NCBI GenBank assembly: GCA_938017515.1
Contig: CALIJJ010000065.1
Coordinates: 1-64,000, forward strand
Source of the DNA: an uncultured Pseudanabaenaceae cyanobacterium
GTDB lineage: Bacteria > Cyanobacteriota > Cyanobacteriia > PCC-9006 > JAAUQQ01
Reading direction: 5' to 3'
DNA: 64,000 bases
This document shows, piece by piece, positions 28,848-40,048 of this stretch. Within the stretch, counting starts at the first letter, position 1; every line of letters starts with the position of its first letter. The notes beneath the pieces were generated by a model. It had not been told where the DNA came from. It worked only from the letters and a program-made list of their open reading frames with translations, and ran no database searches. Made by a program: the position numbers and the translations under genes.

Positions 28848-29912
28848 ATGAGCGATGCCTTTCGTCTGTTGCTAAAGCAAGTAGGCAGCGGAACCCATAC
28901 CAGCAAATCCCTCAGCCGCGAAGCCGCCGCTGAAGCGATGACACTAATGCTGAAGCAAGAGGCAACCCCCGCCCAAATTGGGGCGTTCATGATTGCCCAT
29001 CGCATCAAGCGCCCCACGCCGGAGGAGTTGGCGGGCATGCTGGATGCCTATGAAACACTGGGTCCTCAGGTGGCTGCCATTGACAATGCCACTGTCTTTG
29101 TCTTCTGCCATCCCTACGATGGGCGATCGCGCACAGCTCCCGTCGCCCCCCTCGTCGGTTTAGTTTTGGCCAGTGCAGGCGTCGCCAGCCTCTGTCCCGG
29201 GGGTCGCCGTATGCCCACAAAATTTGGTGTCCCGCTGGTGGAGTTGTGGCAAAAACTGGGGGTGGACTGGACGGGGCTCTCACTCCAGCAACTCCACCGA
29301 ATTTTTGCTCAAACCCACCTGGGTCTGGTCTATCTGCCCACCCACTTTCCCTTGGCAGAAGGTCTGACTCGCTATCGGGAAGAGTTGGGTAAACGTCCCC
29401 CTCTCGCGTCCATGGAACTGGTCTGGAATCCCTATGCTGGATCAGCCACGCTAGTGTCCGGTTTTGTCCATCCGCCCACCGAAGAGCGTCTGTTGGAAAC
29501 CCTCCGAATTCGTGGCGGCTTCAGCACCAATTCTGGGGTCTTGTTTATTAAAGGATTGGAAGGCAGCTGTGACCTCCCGCGCGATCGCGCCTGCATCATC
29601 AGCCATCACCACCCCCAAGACAATGGCTTCGCTTCTGAACGCCTGATTCTCCATCCCCAGGATTTTGGCCAGGGAGGAAGCGAAGTTGCCTACACCACCG
29701 AAGCAGACTGGCAAATCTGCGCGCAGCAAACCCTGGCCGGGGAAGCGAACCCACTCTGGTCAGCGACTGTCTGGAACAGCGGGTTTTATCTCTGGCAAGC
29801 CAAACAAGCAGACAGCCTCGAAGCAGGCATCGCCCAGGCAGAGGAATCCCTTACCAGCGGAAGCGCACACGAGGCTCTAACTCAGCTACAAACCAGCCTG
29901 GCTAAGCTGTAA
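28848..29912 (+). CDS. Anthranilate phosphoribosyltransferase-like protein (TrpD2/YbiB family)
   Basis: 354 aa; LSREAAAEAMTLMLKQEATPAQIGAFMIAHRIKRPTPEELAGMLDAYETLGP. Confidence 0.85.
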   Translation: MSDAFRLLLKQVGSGTHTSKSLSREAAAEAMTLMLKQEATPAQIGAFMIAHRIKRPTPEELAGMLDAYETLGPQVAAIDNATVFVFCHPYDGRSRTAPVAPLVGLVLASAGVASLCPGGRRMPTKFGVPLVELWQKLGVDWTGLSLQQLHRIFAQTHLGLVYLPTHFPLAEGLTRYREELGKRPPLASMELVWNPYAGSATLVSGFVHPPTEERLLETLRIRGGFSTNSGVLFIKGLEGSCDLPRDRACIISHHHPQDNGFASERLILHPQDFGQGGSEVAYTTEADWQICAQQTLAGEANPLWSATVWNSGFYLWQAKQADSLEAGIAQAEESLTSGSAHEALTQLQTSLAKL

Positions 29913-30005
29913 GCCAGCAGAGAACGGGTTCAGACAGCCAGTCGCAGGCATTCCAGTACTGGCATTTGGCATTGGTAATGCCCCCCAACCATGAGCATCA
30001 GCACC

Positions 30006-30614
30006 ATGAGCATCAGCCTTGAAGCTCTTATCCTTGCAGGCGGCAACAGCAGCCGTATGGGACAGGACAAAGCATTACTCTCTCATCCAGGATCGGGTCA
30101 GCCTCTGCTCACACATCTTTGCGAGATTTCACAAGTCCATTGCCAGCAGGTATCGGTGCTAACGCCCCGTATAGCCCAGTACCAGCCGTTGCTGCCACCG
30201 GGCTGCCGCTGTCTACAGGAATCTCGCCCCCACTCAGCCTCGCCGCTGGGACCCTTGATAGCCTTTCGAGAAGGGTTAACCCGGCTTCAGGCCAGCTGGA
30301 TTTTGTTGTTGGCCTGCGATCTACCCGGACTCAAGGCCGACACGATTGGAGGTTGGCTACCGTCTCTCGCCCATGCCAGCCCCAAGACCATCGCGCTCTT
30401 GCCCCGGGGAAGTAAAGGCTGGGAGCCCCTGTGTGGATTTTATCGGCGGCGTGCCCTTACCTCGCTAGACCAGGCGATCGCCCAAAACAAACGTTCCTTC
30501 CAACGCTGGCTCGCCACCGAAACCGTCGAGCCCCTAACCATTCAAGATTCCAGCACGCTGCAAAACTGCAATACCCCCGAAGAATGGGGTCAATTTCAAC
30601 AGCAATTTAGCTAG
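30006..30614 (+). CDS. mobA: Molybdenum cofactor guanylyltransferase
   Basis: LEALILAGGNSSRMGQDKALLSHPGSGQPLLTHL...LLACDLPGLKAD. The start may instead be ATG 29991. Confidence 0.88.
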   Translation: MSISLEALILAGGNSSRMGQDKALLSHPGSGQPLLTHLCEISQVHCQQVSVLTPRIAQYQPLLPPGCRCLQESRPHSASPLGPLIAFREGLTRLQASWILLLACDLPGLKADTIGGWLPSLAHASPKTIALLPRGSKGWEPLCGFYRRRALTSLDQAIAQNKRSFQRWLATETVEPLTIQDSSTLQNCNTPEEWGQFQQQFS

Positions 30615-30785
30615 AGTCAGCTTGTCGAACCCCCTTCAGAAACACTTCCCTATCTCAACACAGACCAAATCTCTCCAGCCTGCCCCCCAAGGGCCTGACT
30701 GTATGACCTTCGCCCACCAGCATCACCCATCCATTGCGATTCATTGCAGCTTGGTCCGAATTACTCCAAATTTCAACAAGGGACG

Positions 30786-31277
30786 TTAAGTTTCCTGAGA
30801 ATCCAGCGTGCAGTTCGGGTCATAAAGCTGGGCGATCGCCTCCGCCAAAACCCCAGGTAAGCGCCGCATAATCTTGCCAGACGACCGATTCACCGCCACA
30901 AGCGTGACCTGAGCCGTCAGGTGCAATCGCAGACCATCCGTGCTCCAAAGCTCATAGGACCAGAGCAGACGCACCCCCTTTTGGGGCTCTAGACGCGTCT
31001 TCAGCACCCCTTTACTCCCCATGCGCATGGCCTGACGATAGCGAATTTGTAAGTCCACGACGGGCAAATCGCACCCCATCTCCACCAATTGGGCAAAGGC
31101 GACCCCAGCCTGAGCCAGACAATCAACCCGCACCTCTTCCATCCAACGAATGTAGCTACCGTGCCAAACAATCCCGGCATAGTCTGTGTGATGCGGATAA
31201 ACCCGAATAGGGTAATCAAACCAGGGAGAGGCCACAGAGGCGGAGGCAGACAATTCAGGCGATTCAGGATTAGGCAT
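30786..31277 (-). CDS. 4HBT-fold acyl-CoA thioesterase (possible DHNA-CoA hydrolase)
   Basis: YPIRVYPHHTDYAGIVWHGSYIRWMEEVRVDCLAQAGV is the 4HBT active-site region. Confidence 0.75.
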   Translation of the reverse strand: MPNPESPELSASASVASPWFDYPIRVYPHHTDYAGIVWHGSYIRWMEEVRVDCLAQAGVAFAQLVEMGCDLPVVDLQIRYRQAMRMGSKGVLKTRLEPQKGVRLLWSYELWSTDGLRLHLTAQVTLVAVNRSSGKIMRRLPGVLAEAIAQLYDPNCTLDSQET

Positions 31278-31551
31278 AACTGGAGCTTCAACGGTACTGG
31301 AGCTTCAAACGTCTCAGGAGAGACGCTGTCAAAACACAAATGAGTCGAGAGAGCATCAAAATGATGGGACTCCCTCAGGGATCATGAACTATCTGAGGAA
31401 AATGCATCGGATTACTAAGGGGAAGTATAGGTCGGGGAAAATTTTCTAAGATAGGTTGCGGAAGTCAATTCGTGAAACAGCGGAGTGACTTGCCCAGCCA
31501 TCGCCTAAAGATTAAGACAAACCTTCTAATACACAAACTCTAAAACACAAG

Positions 31552-32382
31552 ATGATTGGAAAGATTCTGCTGGCAGACTCGGGCGCAGGGCAATCAACAG
31601 AGATGCTCAAGATGCTCCTCAACATTGAGCCGCTCAAAGCTGCTCAGGTGACCATCTTGAACGTGATCCCCTCGCAAAACAATCAAGACAAACTAGAGGA
31701 AAAGAAAGCCGAAAGCACAACGCTTCTGGAAACAGCCGTCGCAACCCTCAAGCTTGAGCCCGGACAGGTGTCCACCATCGTTCGAGAAGGTGACCCTAAA
31801 ACGGTCGTCTGTGCCGTTGCCGAAGAACTCGATACTGACCTCATCATCATGGGTTCTAGAGGTCTCAAGCGCCTCCAGTCCATCCTGCAAAACTCGGTTA
31901 GCCAGTATGTCTTCCAGCTCTCTGGCAAGCCCATGCTATTGGTCAAGGACGACATCTTTGTAAAACGCATCAAGCGCATCATGGTCGCCTACGACAAGTC
32001 CAGCTCGGCAGATCAATGTCTCGACATGGCCCTTTACCTCCTACGGGACATTTCGGGCGGCCAGCTAATTTTGGGCCACTCCGGCGCGACAAAGACCGTA
32101 GAAGATGCTGCGGCAGATCCAGTCCTTGCACCGGCGATCGCCAAAGCCAAACAGGCGGGCATCCAATACCAATGCTTCAGCAGCAAGTCCAAACCGGGCC
32201 CCGAAATTTGTCGCCTTGCCGAAGAAACGAATGCAGATCTGCTGATTTTGGGCTCCCCCGATCGTCGCCCATCGGTAGCCAAGAACCTGCCTGACCTCGA
32301 CCGCCTATTGGGCAGCTCCCTCTCGGACTATGTACGCGTCAATGCGACTTGCCCAGTACTCCTGGCTCGCACAACAAACTAA
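31552..32382 (+). CDS. Tandem-domain universal stress protein (UspA family)
   Basis: MIGKILLADSGAGQSTEMLKMLL...LIIMGSRGLKRLQSILQNSVSQYVFQLSGKPMLLV and a second Usp domain. Confidence 0.88.
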   Translation: MIGKILLADSGAGQSTEMLKMLLNIEPLKAAQVTILNVIPSQNNQDKLEEKKAESTTLLETAVATLKLEPGQVSTIVREGDPKTVVCAVAEELDTDLIIMGSRGLKRLQSILQNSVSQYVFQLSGKPMLLVKDDIFVKRIKRIMVAYDKSSSADQCLDMALYLLRDISGGQLILGHSGATKTVEDAAADPVLAPAIAKAKQAGIQYQCFSSKSKPGPEICRLAEETNADLLILGSPDRRPSVAKNLPDLDRLLGSSLSDYVRVNATCPVLLARTTN

Positions 32383-32456
32383 CGACATCGGTCTAACAAA
32401 ACAAGTCCAGTGCGGAACAGCGCCTTGGGCTTCAGCTTCGCCGAAAATCCGTATAA

Positions 32457-32493
32457 AAAGCGAGGGGCACAAGATTTTGTGCCCCTCGCTTTT
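32457..32493. terminator. Bidirectional intrinsic terminator between usp and psbM
   Basis: AAAGCGAGGGGCACAA-gatt-TTGTGCCCCTCGCTTTT, perfect long stem. Confidence 0.93.
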
Positions 32494-32539
32494 CAGAATT
32501 TCTAACTTAATTCCCTACGTGATTCCCTACGTGGAGATT

Positions 32540-32653
32540 TTAGTTGTCGGCAGAGTTGCGGCTAGCCGTCTGGATGTACAGAATAATCAAAAACACCACT
32601 GGGACCAGAACAAACAGCAAACTTGCTACAAATCCAAGCTCATTAACTTCCAT
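32540..32653 (-). CDS. psbM: Photosystem II reaction centre protein M
   Basis: Not in ORF track. Translates as [37 protein letters not shown]. Confidence 0.95.
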   Translation of the reverse strand: MEVNELGFVASLLFVLVPVVFLIILYIQTASRNSADN

Positions 32654-32804
32654 GAAAGCTCGCCTCTATCAAAATTTTTGAAATTTTTCACAGATTACCA
32701 TTGTGCTAGCCTCCACTGCCGACCTCTCTCGCAGTGTTACAAGCTTGAAACATCCTCTTGTGAGCAACGCGAGGCCGACACATCTAGGCACTCACGCACT
32801 CAAC

Positions 32805-33149
32805 CTAAGAGGCCGACGCAGCCTTGTCCTTGGAGTCATCAGCCTTTTTTGCACCAGGCTTCGTCTTAACGCTCACCGGACCATTGACAAGCGCCTGGCA
32901 GGCCAAACGGTAATTTTCTGGCTTGCGCTTCAGCTTACGCTCCTCAAAAGCCGTCTTGGGCGTGAGATTTTCCATACCCTCCACGATTTCCACAACACAG
33001 GTGGCGCACTGGCCATAACCGCCACAGTTCGTCAGCTTGCCCATAAATTTGTAAATATCGACGTCGTTCTCTAACGCCTTAAACCTCAGGTTCGCCCCAT
33101 CGGCGGCAACAACCTGTTTGTCCTCATTTACAAACTTAATCGTGGGCAT
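32805..33149 (-). CDS. [2Fe-2S] ferredoxin-like protein divergent from psbB
   Basis: [14 protein letters not shown]...[21 protein letters not shown]...[12 protein letters not shown]: cysteine pattern C-x5-C-x2-C...C. Confidence 0.88.
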   Translation of the reverse strand: MPTIKFVNEDKQVVAADGANLRFKALENDVDIYKFMGKLTNCGGYGQCATCVVEIVEGMENLTPKTAFEERKLKRKPENYRLACQALVNGPVSVKTKPGAKKADDSKDKAASAS

Positions 33150-33449
33150 TTCACATCCTCAGACGAAAAGGCGGGTGGTCTAGAGATCACGAGTCGATCC
33201 TCCTTTACTCTAGGTCAATGTAACGAAAATTAACAGAATCTACGACCCTGTGACGCATTCCTTCGACGCTACCCAAATCGCTGAAACTGTCTTGCATTCG
33301 GCTCTCAGACTGGTTACACTTCGTTATACATTTCAACTTTGAGAAATCGTACTCATAAGTTACTTTTTTCCGGTTTCTGAGAGTCCCACGGGATTCGATG
33401 AGTCGGGGAATGAATTGTAAAAAACACATATCGAGGAGGCGCGTAGTCG

Positions 33450-34970
33450 ATGGGGCTACCTTGGTACCGTGTACACACGGTCGTCCTCAATGACCCGGGA
33501 CGACTGATCTCCGTACACCTCATGCATACAGCCCTTGTGGCTGGCTGGGCAGGCTCGATGGCGCTCTATGAGCTCGCTATCTTTGACCCCAGTGATCCGG
33601 TCTTAAATCCCATGTGGCGTCAGGGCATGTTCGTATTGCCCTTCATGTCTCGTTTGGGTGTAACTGACTCTTGGAACGGCTGGAGCGTCACTGGCGCGAC
33701 TGGCGTTGATCCAGGCTACTGGAGTTTCGAGGGCGTTGCCGCTGCACACATCGTTTTGTCAGGTCTTCTGTTCCTAGCCGCCATCTGGCACTGGGTTTAC
33801 TGGGACCTCGAACTCTTTACGGATCCTCGGACGGGTGAAGCTGCGCTTGACCTGCCCAAGATGTTCGGTATTCACCTGCTGCTTTCTGGCCTGCTTTGCT
33901 TTGGCTTTGGAGCATTCCACCTCTCTGGGCTTTGGGGCCCAGGTATGTGGGTCTCTGATCCCTATGGCATCACAGGGCACGTCCAGGCGGTGGCCCCAGA
34001 GTGGGGACCTTCAGGATTTAACCCCTTTAACCCTGGTGGTATTGTCGCTCACCACATTGCGGCGGGCATCGTCGGCATTATTGCTGGCCTGTTCCACCTC
34101 ACCGTGCGTCCGCCGGAGCGTCTCTATCGCGCCCTGAGAATGGGTAACATCGAGACTGTCCTCTCCAGCAGTATCGCTGCTGTGTTCTTTGCTGCGTTCA
34201 TCGTGGCTGGAACCATGTGGTACGGAAACGCTGCAACGCCCATTGAGCTGTTTGGCCCAACGCGTTACCAGTGGGACCAGAACTACTTCCAGCAGGAGAT
34301 GGTTCGCCGCGTCAATCGTGACGTTGCAGCTGGCGACACGGTAGAAGCCGCTTGGAACAAGATTCCTGAGCGATTGGCCTTCTACGACTACGTTGGCAAC
34401 AGCCCTGCGAAGGGTGGTCTGTTCCGTACTGGCGCCATGAACAGTGGCGACGGTATTGCGCAGTCCTGGCTGGGTCACCCCGTCTTCACTGACGGCGAAG
34501 GTCGCGAGCTATTTGTTCGTCGCCTGCCCAACTTCTTCGAGAACTTGCCTGTTGTCCTCACCGACAAAGACGGCATTGTTCGTGCAGACATTCCTTTCCG
34601 TCGTGCTGAGTCTCGCTACTCCTTTGAGGAAAATGGCGTGACCGCGACCTTCTACGGTGGCGCCCTAAACGGCCAGACCTTGACGGATGCCTCTGCAGTG
34701 AAGCGTGCTGCTCGCCGTGCTCAACTGGGTGAGCCCTTCGAGTTCGACACGGAAACCCTCGAATCCGATGGTGTATTCCGTACGAGTCCTCGCGGTTGGT
34801 TTACCTTTGGCCATGCTTGCTTTGCATTGCTGTTCTTCTTTGGTCACCTCTGGCACGGCTCCCGGACCCTGTTCCGTGACGTCTTCGCTGGTATTGAAGC
34901 TGACCTAGGCGAACAAATCGAGTTCGGTGCGTTCCAGAAACTGGGCGACCTCACCACTCGCAAAAGCTAG
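33450..34970 (+). CDS. psbB: Photosystem II CP47 chlorophyll apoprotein
   Basis: [66 protein letters not shown]. Confidence 0.99.
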   Translation: MGLPWYRVHTVVLNDPGRLISVHLMHTALVAGWAGSMALYELAIFDPSDPVLNPMWRQGMFVLPFMSRLGVTDSWNGWSVTGATGVDPGYWSFEGVAAAHIVLSGLLFLAAIWHWVYWDLELFTDPRTGEAALDLPKMFGIHLLLSGLLCFGFGAFHLSGLWGPGMWVSDPYGITGHVQAVAPEWGPSGFNPFNPGGIVAHHIAAGIVGIIAGLFHLTVRPPERLYRALRMGNIETVLSSSIAAVFFAAFIVAGTMWYGNAATPIELFGPTRYQWDQNYFQQEMVRRVNRDVAAGDTVEAAWNKIPERLAFYDYVGNSPAKGGLFRTGAMNSGDGIAQSWLGHPVFTDGEGRELFVRRLPNFFENLPVVLTDKDGIVRADIPFRRAESRYSFEENGVTATFYGGALNGQTLTDASAVKRAARRAQLGEPFEFDTETLESDGVFRTSPRGWFTFGHACFALLFFFGHLWHGSRTLFRDVFAGIEADLGEQIEFGAFQKLGDLTTRKS

Positions 34971-34997
34971 GATTACGGTTTGACCGTAAATCTAGTT

Positions 34998-35029
34998 AAA
35001 AAAGAGGAAGGAACCCCTTCCTCTTTTTT
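34998..35029 (+). terminator. Intrinsic terminator/attenuator downstream of psbB
   Basis: aaaaaagaggaagg-aacc-ccttcctctttttt. Confidence 0.85.
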
Positions 35030-35146
35030 TCTAGGTTCCGCTCTAGCAAAGCAATTTTCGATAACGTTCGATATCCAATGTCAATGTTTTCAGCTTCTTG
35101 AAGCTGCTAAACTGAAGGCAATAGTAAAGCGGGACATTCAACTGCT

Positions 35147-35242
35147 ATGGAAAGCGTCATTTACATTCTGGTGCTCACAGGAGCACTGGCTACGATCTTC
35201 TTTGCAATTACCTTCCGCGAACCCCCCAAGATTGGTAAGTAG
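35147..35242 (+). CDS. psbT: Photosystem II reaction centre protein T
   Basis: Not in ORF track. Translates as MESVIYILVLTGALATIFFAITFREPPKIGK*. Confidence 0.95.
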   Translation: MESVIYILVLTGALATIFFAITFREPPKIGK

Positions 35243-35316
35243 TTCGTCAAAGCGACGGCTTCGGTTGTCGGGTTCGGAATCTGATCGCTAGAGTCCGAAT
35301 AATTTTTAAGATAGAG

Positions 35317-35344
35317 CCTCTGAATTTGCGTTCAGGGGTTTTTT
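35317..35344 (+). terminator. Likely intrinsic terminator after psbT
   Basis: cctctgaa-tttgcg-ttcagggg-tttttt. Confidence 0.75.
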
Positions 35345-35582
35345 AGATCTGTTCCCTCAATATTGCAGCGCTTCATTCAGAGAAGCGGTACGTTTTTACA
35401 ATAACGACGCCCCCATTCCTTAAAACACATAGAATGAAGCATTCGCCCTGAGCCTATTTTTGACCTATGCTGATCAAAAGGGTGACAATTTAAGTTCATA
35501 ATCCTGCGTTGGTGATGTTTGATCTGCCATTGCACTGATGACAAGACCACCGTGCATTTCCACTGCGTTCGTGTAAGGTCCT

Positions 35583-36158
35583 ATGCGCTGCACCGTCTGC
35601 TGCCACACCGATAGCCGAGTTCTAGAATCCCGCTCTACCGAGGGGGGACGCAGTGTGCGTAGGCGGCGGGAATGTCTCAACTGCAGCAACCGTTTCACCA
35701 CCTATGAGCGCATTGAGTTCGTGCCGATTACGGTTCTGAAACGTAATGGCGATCGCGAATCCTTCGACACCTCCAAATTACTCCACGGCCTATCCAGAGC
35801 CTGCGAAAAGACAACCATTTCCGCGCAGGATCAGCAGCGAATTGTCTCTGACGTCGCCGCCGAGATCCAACAGCGGACCCTAAGGGAAATAGACAGTCGT
35901 GAAATCGGTGACATTGTTCTCACCCAACTGCGCCCCTTGAGTGAAGTCGCTTACGTTCGTTTCGCCTCCGTCTATCAACAATTTCAGAGCATTCGCGATT
36001 TTGTCGAAACCCTAGAGCATCTCCGTGAGGCTCCCCCAAAGAACAAGAACACTCCACCTTCTTTGGAATCTTCGGCGACTGAGGGCCTTTCTCCAGAAGC
36101 GGTTCTATCCAAAACAGCCGTATCTAAAGCAGCCCTGCCAGAATCCAGCCTTATCTAA
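35583..36158 (+). CDS. nrdR: Transcriptional repressor NrdR
   Basis: [46 protein letters not shown] (zinc ribbon) plus ATP-cone. Confidence 0.95.
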   Translation: MRCTVCCHTDSRVLESRSTEGGRSVRRRRECLNCSNRFTTYERIEFVPITVLKRNGDRESFDTSKLLHGLSRACEKTTISAQDQQRIVSDVAAEIQQRTLREIDSREIGDIVLTQLRPLSEVAYVRFASVYQQFQSIRDFVETLEHLREAPPKNKNTPPSLESSATEGLSPEAVLSKTAVSKAALPESSLI

Positions 36159-36479
36159 CTAAAAAACGGTTCGTCCGACTGCTCCAAGATTTCTACGGTG
36201 TCAAACTCGCAATTTGCGTCGCGAATAACTGCTTTTCAAGGAATATTCCCCCATAAGCATCTCTCTTCCAAAAGCCTCGTAAACTGAACAAATATTAGGA
36301 TGGTGCGTTAAGTTCCTTCCAATCTTCGCTATGATGATAAATCTGGAATAAAACTCGTCGTGAGATGAAGCACCTATGCCGTGAGGCTGGCCGTCGCGCT
36401 TGCATGGACTGCTGATTCTCGTATGCGATACGAACTTTTGTACAGCTTAGACACGGAGACTCCCTAGGAAACCCTTAGC

Positions 36480-37475
36480 ATGGCCAATCAGGAAACCGCC
36501 ACCGCGGACATCGGTTTTACACACGACGATTTTGCTGCCTTACTCGACAAGTACGACTATCACTTCAATCCTGGCGATACCGTTGCCGGGACCGTGTTCA
36601 GTCTCGAACCCCGCGGTGCGCTCATTGACATCGGTGCAAAGACAGCGGCTTACATTCCCATCCAGGAAATGTCCATCAACCGTGTGGATAGCCCAGATGA
36701 GGTATTGCAATCCAACGAGACCCGCGAATTTTTCATTCTCACCGATGAAAATGAAGATGGTCAGCTAACCCTTTCCATTCGCCGCATCGAGTACATGCGC
36801 GCTTGGGAGCGGGTTCGTCAGCTCCAAGCCGAGGACGCTACCGTACGTTCCGCTGTATTCGCGACCAACCGAGGTGGCGCCCTGGTGCGCATTGAGGGTC
36901 TGCGCGGCTTTATCCCCGGCTCCCACATCAGCACTCGCAAGCCGAAGGAAGACTTGGTTGCCGAGGAGCTGCCTCTCAAGTTCCTGGAAGTCGATGAAGA
37001 CCGCAATCGCCTGGTGCTCAGCCACCGTCGTGCCCTGGTCGAGCGTAAGATGAATCGCCTCGAAGTCGGCGAGGTTGTCATCGGTACCGTTCGTGGTATC
37101 AAGCCCTACGGTGCGTTTATCGATATCGGTGGCGTCAGTGGTCTGCTTCACATCTCCGAGATCTCCCACGATCACATTGAGACCCCACACAATGTCTTCA
37201 ACGTGAACGACGAAGTGAAGGTCATGATCATTGACTTGGATGCTGAGCGCGGACGTATTTCCCTCTCCACCAAGCAGCTTGAGCCCGAGCCCGGTGACAT
37301 GGTCAAAAATCCTCAAATTGTCTATGACAAAGCCGAGGAAATGGCCGAGAAGTACCGTGAGCAGATGCGCATGAAGGCCGAAGGCATCGACCCGAACTCT
37401 GTCCCCCAAGAAGAAACGTTCGTTGACAACGACAACGACGACGCGGGCGAAGAAACGACTGATGATGAAGAGTAA
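36480..37475 (+). CDS. rpsA: 30S ribosomal protein S1 (cyanobacterial three-S1-domain form)
   Basis: S1 domains: GDTVAGTVFSLEPRGALIDIGAKTAAYIP; GEVVIGTVRGIKPYGAFIDIGGVSGLLHISEIS; acidic tail. Confidence 0.95.
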   Translation: MANQETATADIGFTHDDFAALLDKYDYHFNPGDTVAGTVFSLEPRGALIDIGAKTAAYIPIQEMSINRVDSPDEVLQSNETREFFILTDENEDGQLTLSIRRIEYMRAWERVRQLQAEDATVRSAVFATNRGGALVRIEGLRGFIPGSHISTRKPKEDLVAEELPLKFLEVDEDRNRLVLSHRRALVERKMNRLEVGEVVIGTVRGIKPYGAFIDIGGVSGLLHISEISHDHIETPHNVFNVNDEVKVMIIDLDAERGRISLSTKQLEPEPGDMVKNPQIVYDKAEEMAEKYREQMRMKAEGIDPNSVPQEETFVDNDNDDAGEETTDDEE

Positions 37476-37531
37476 ATCGCCATTGTGTTCAGAGAGCGTG
37501 CTTTAAGCTCTGCGTTCTGATGCATGAGACC

Positions 37532-37565
37532 AAACCCCTCGGCCTTTTCTAGGTCGGGGGGTTTT
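37532..37565 (+). terminator. Intrinsic terminator after rpsA
   Basis: aaacccctcggcct-tttct-aggtcggggggtttt. Confidence 0.8.
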
Positions 37566-37686
37566 GTTCATTCCTTCTCACAAAACAGCCCTCTCACAAA
37601 ACAGCCCCTCTCACAAAACAGCTCGTGGTCCCGTAACCCCACCCCAAAAGCCGGGAAATTCCCAGACTCTTTTTTAGACAATCACC

Positions 37687-38493
37687 ATGGCTACAATCCG
37701 CTGCGCAGGCAAGGCTTATCACAATATTCGTGCGGTGCTATTTGACAAGGATGGTACTTTGGCGGATACCGCGCCTTACCTTGTACAACTCGGGCAACAT
37801 CGGGCTCGGGCTGTGGCAGCCCGGCTAGAAAACCATTCCTTATCAAACCAAGCATTGAGCCCAATCAATGTTGAGGATCAATTACTGCGTACCTTTGGCT
37901 TCGAGAATGGACAGCTTCGCCCTGCCGGACTACTGGCCGTTGCCTCCCGTGTGCAAACCGAGATCGCCGCTGCCGCCTTCATCACGGCCCAGGTGAAAGA
38001 TTGGCACGAGGCGATGGCGATCGCCCAGGCCGCCTTCCAAGATGCCGATCAGCAAATGCCGCGAAAAGCAGAAACCACTCACCTCTTCAAAGCAGCCCGC
38101 CCCATTCTGGAGCATCTCCATCGAGCAGATGTGAAGCTAGGCATCATCTCCGCCGACATCACCGCCAATATCGATGATTTTGTGGACTATCACGGAATTC
38201 GCACCATGATCGACGTGAGCTGGGGAAACGATCGGCCTCCCAGCAAGCCGAATCCTGAAGCCTATCGCCAAGCCTGCAAGCAACTCGAGGTTCCCCCAGA
38301 CAAAACTCTAATGCTCGGAGATGCAGAAGGCGACATGAGCATGGCCCAAGGCGCCCAGGCCGCAGGCTGCATTGGTGTGACCTGGGGCTGGCCGATGTCA
38401 GCAGAATCGGGCAAGAAAACACCTCATCAGGTACAAACACTACCCAGTGCCGACGTGATCCTAGATGACTGGCATGAATTTGAAGTCATCTAG
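37687..38493 (+). CDS. HAD-superfamily hydrolase
   Basis: VLFDKDGTLADTAPYL...LGIISADITANIDDFV...KPNPEAYRQACKQL...MLGDAEGDMSMAQGAQAAG. Confidence 0.88.
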   Translation: MATIRCAGKAYHNIRAVLFDKDGTLADTAPYLVQLGQHRARAVAARLENHSLSNQALSPINVEDQLLRTFGFENGQLRPAGLLAVASRVQTEIAAAAFITAQVKDWHEAMAIAQAAFQDADQQMPRKAETTHLFKAARPILEHLHRADVKLGIISADITANIDDFVDYHGIRTMIDVSWGNDRPPSKPNPEAYRQACKQLEVPPDKTLMLGDAEGDMSMAQGAQAAGCIGVTWGWPMSAESGKKTPHQVQTLPSADVILDDWHEFEVI

Positions 38494-38662
38494 TTTTTTC
38501 TTTGGCAGAGTGTAGTGTCTCGCGAGTAATTTAGAAACCCGTAAAATTTCAGTGGTTTTGACAAGTTAATTGTGTGTAGGGACCGAAGCTCCTTAATATG
38601 TTCTTTAACCTTTGGGTTATAAACGATGGCGGAATAACTGCCTACACCAGGAGGATTGAGCC

Positions 38663-39916
38663 TTGACTCGTCGTTATTTCTTCACCTCAGAATCTGTTAC
38701 AGAAGGGCATCCCGACAAGATCTGCGATCAGATCTCAGACACTATTTTGGATGCCTTGCTGGAACAGGATCCAGCCAGCCGCGTTGCCGCAGAAGTTGTG
38801 GTCAACACTGGCTTGGTCTTGATCACCGGTGAAATTACTTCTAAAGCACAGGTCAATTTTATTGACCTAGCACGTAAGAAAATTACTGAAATTGGTTATG
38901 TCGGCGCAGATGGTGGCTTTGCAGCCAACAGTTGCTCCGTTTTAGTCGCCCTCGATGAACAATCGGCGGATATTGCCCAAGGCGTCAACAGTGCCTTGGA
39001 ACAGCGTGAGCTGTCCGATGACGAGCTGGACGAGACCGGTGCAGGTGACCAGGGCATCATGTTTGGCTTTGCCTGCAATGAGACCCCTGAGCTGATGCCT
39101 TTGCCGATCAGCTTGGCCCACCGCATTTCCCGCCGCCTAGCTGCAGTCCGCAAAACCGGCGAACTGAAGTATCTTCGTCCAGACGGCAAGACTCAGGTCA
39201 CAATTGCCTACGAAGGCAATAAGCCCGTCGCCGTGGACACCATCTTGATTTCCACCCAACATGCCCCCAACATCGGCGACATCACCGAGGAAAAGGCAGT
39301 ACGTGAGAAAATTCAGGCGGATCTGTGGGAGCAGGTCGTTCAACCCGTCTTTTCTGACCTAGCGCTCAAGCCCGACAGCGACACCACCTTCCTGGTTAAC
39401 CCCACCGGTAAGTTTGTCGTGGGTGGTCCCCAGGGTGACGCGGGCTTGACCGGCCGCAAGATCATCGTAGATACCTACGGTGGCTACTCTCGCCACGGCG
39501 GCGGTGCCTTCTCTGGAAAGGACCCCACCAAGGTTGACCGTAGTGCAGCCTATGCTTGCCGCTATGTGGCGAAAAATATCGTCGCGGCGGGCTTGGCAGA
39601 CAAGTGTGAGGTTCAGCTCAGTTATGCCATTGGCGTCGCGAAGCCCACCAGCGTTCTGGTGGAAACCTTTGGCACGGGCAAAGTCTCCGATGATGAGCTG
39701 CTGGATGCGGTTCAGAAGACGTTTGAACTGCGCCCCGAAGGAATCATCCAGACCTTTAAACTGCGTAATCTGCCCTCCCAGCGCAATGGTCGCTTCTATC
39801 AGGACACCGCTGCCTACGGTCACTTTGGCCGCACGGATCTGGACCTTCCCTGGGAAGCAACCGATAAGGCAGATGCTCTGAAAGATGCGGTAGCTTCGTC
39901 AGCGGCGGCTGTGTAG
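38663..39916 (+). CDS. metK: Methionine adenosyltransferase
   Basis: [36 protein letters not shown]...[12 protein letters not shown]...[22 protein letters not shown] start. Confidence 0.97.
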   Translation: MTRRYFFTSESVTEGHPDKICDQISDTILDALLEQDPASRVAAEVVVNTGLVLITGEITSKAQVNFIDLARKKITEIGYVGADGGFAANSCSVLVALDEQSADIAQGVNSALEQRELSDDELDETGAGDQGIMFGFACNETPELMPLPISLAHRISRRLAAVRKTGELKYLRPDGKTQVTIAYEGNKPVAVDTILISTQHAPNIGDITEEKAVREKIQADLWEQVVQPVFSDLALKPDSDTTFLVNPTGKFVVGGPQGDAGLTGRKIIVDTYGGYSRHGGGAFSGKDPTKVDRSAAYACRYVAKNIVAAGLADKCEVQLSYAIGVAKPTSVLVETFGTGKVSDDELLDAVQKTFELRPEGIIQTFKLRNLPSQRNGRFYQDTAAYGHFGRTDLDLPWEATDKADALKDAVASSAAAV

Positions 39917-39942
39917 GTACTGCTGCTGTGTAGATACTGCTT
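39909..39942. repeat. Imperfect 17-bp tandem duplication across the metK stop
   Basis: ctgtgtaggtactgctg / ctgtgtagatactgctt. Confidence 0.85.
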
Positions 39943-40004
39943 TCGAACGGGTCAATGATCTGAACTAGTCAAGAAGACGAATTCAGTGAATTGACGAACT
40001 TGGG

Positions 40005-40033
40005 GCCTCTGCCAGTTTGGCGGAGGCTTCTTT
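40005..40033 (+). terminator. Likely intrinsic terminator after metK
   Basis: GCCTCTGCC-agttt-GGCGGAGGC followed by ttcttt. Confidence 0.75.
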
Positions 40034-40048
40034 AATGTTGAATCATTC

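Noticed and set aside
36765-37409. 214-aa minus-strand ORF opposite rpsA
   Set aside because: Fully antisense to ribosomal protein S1; no plausible domain.
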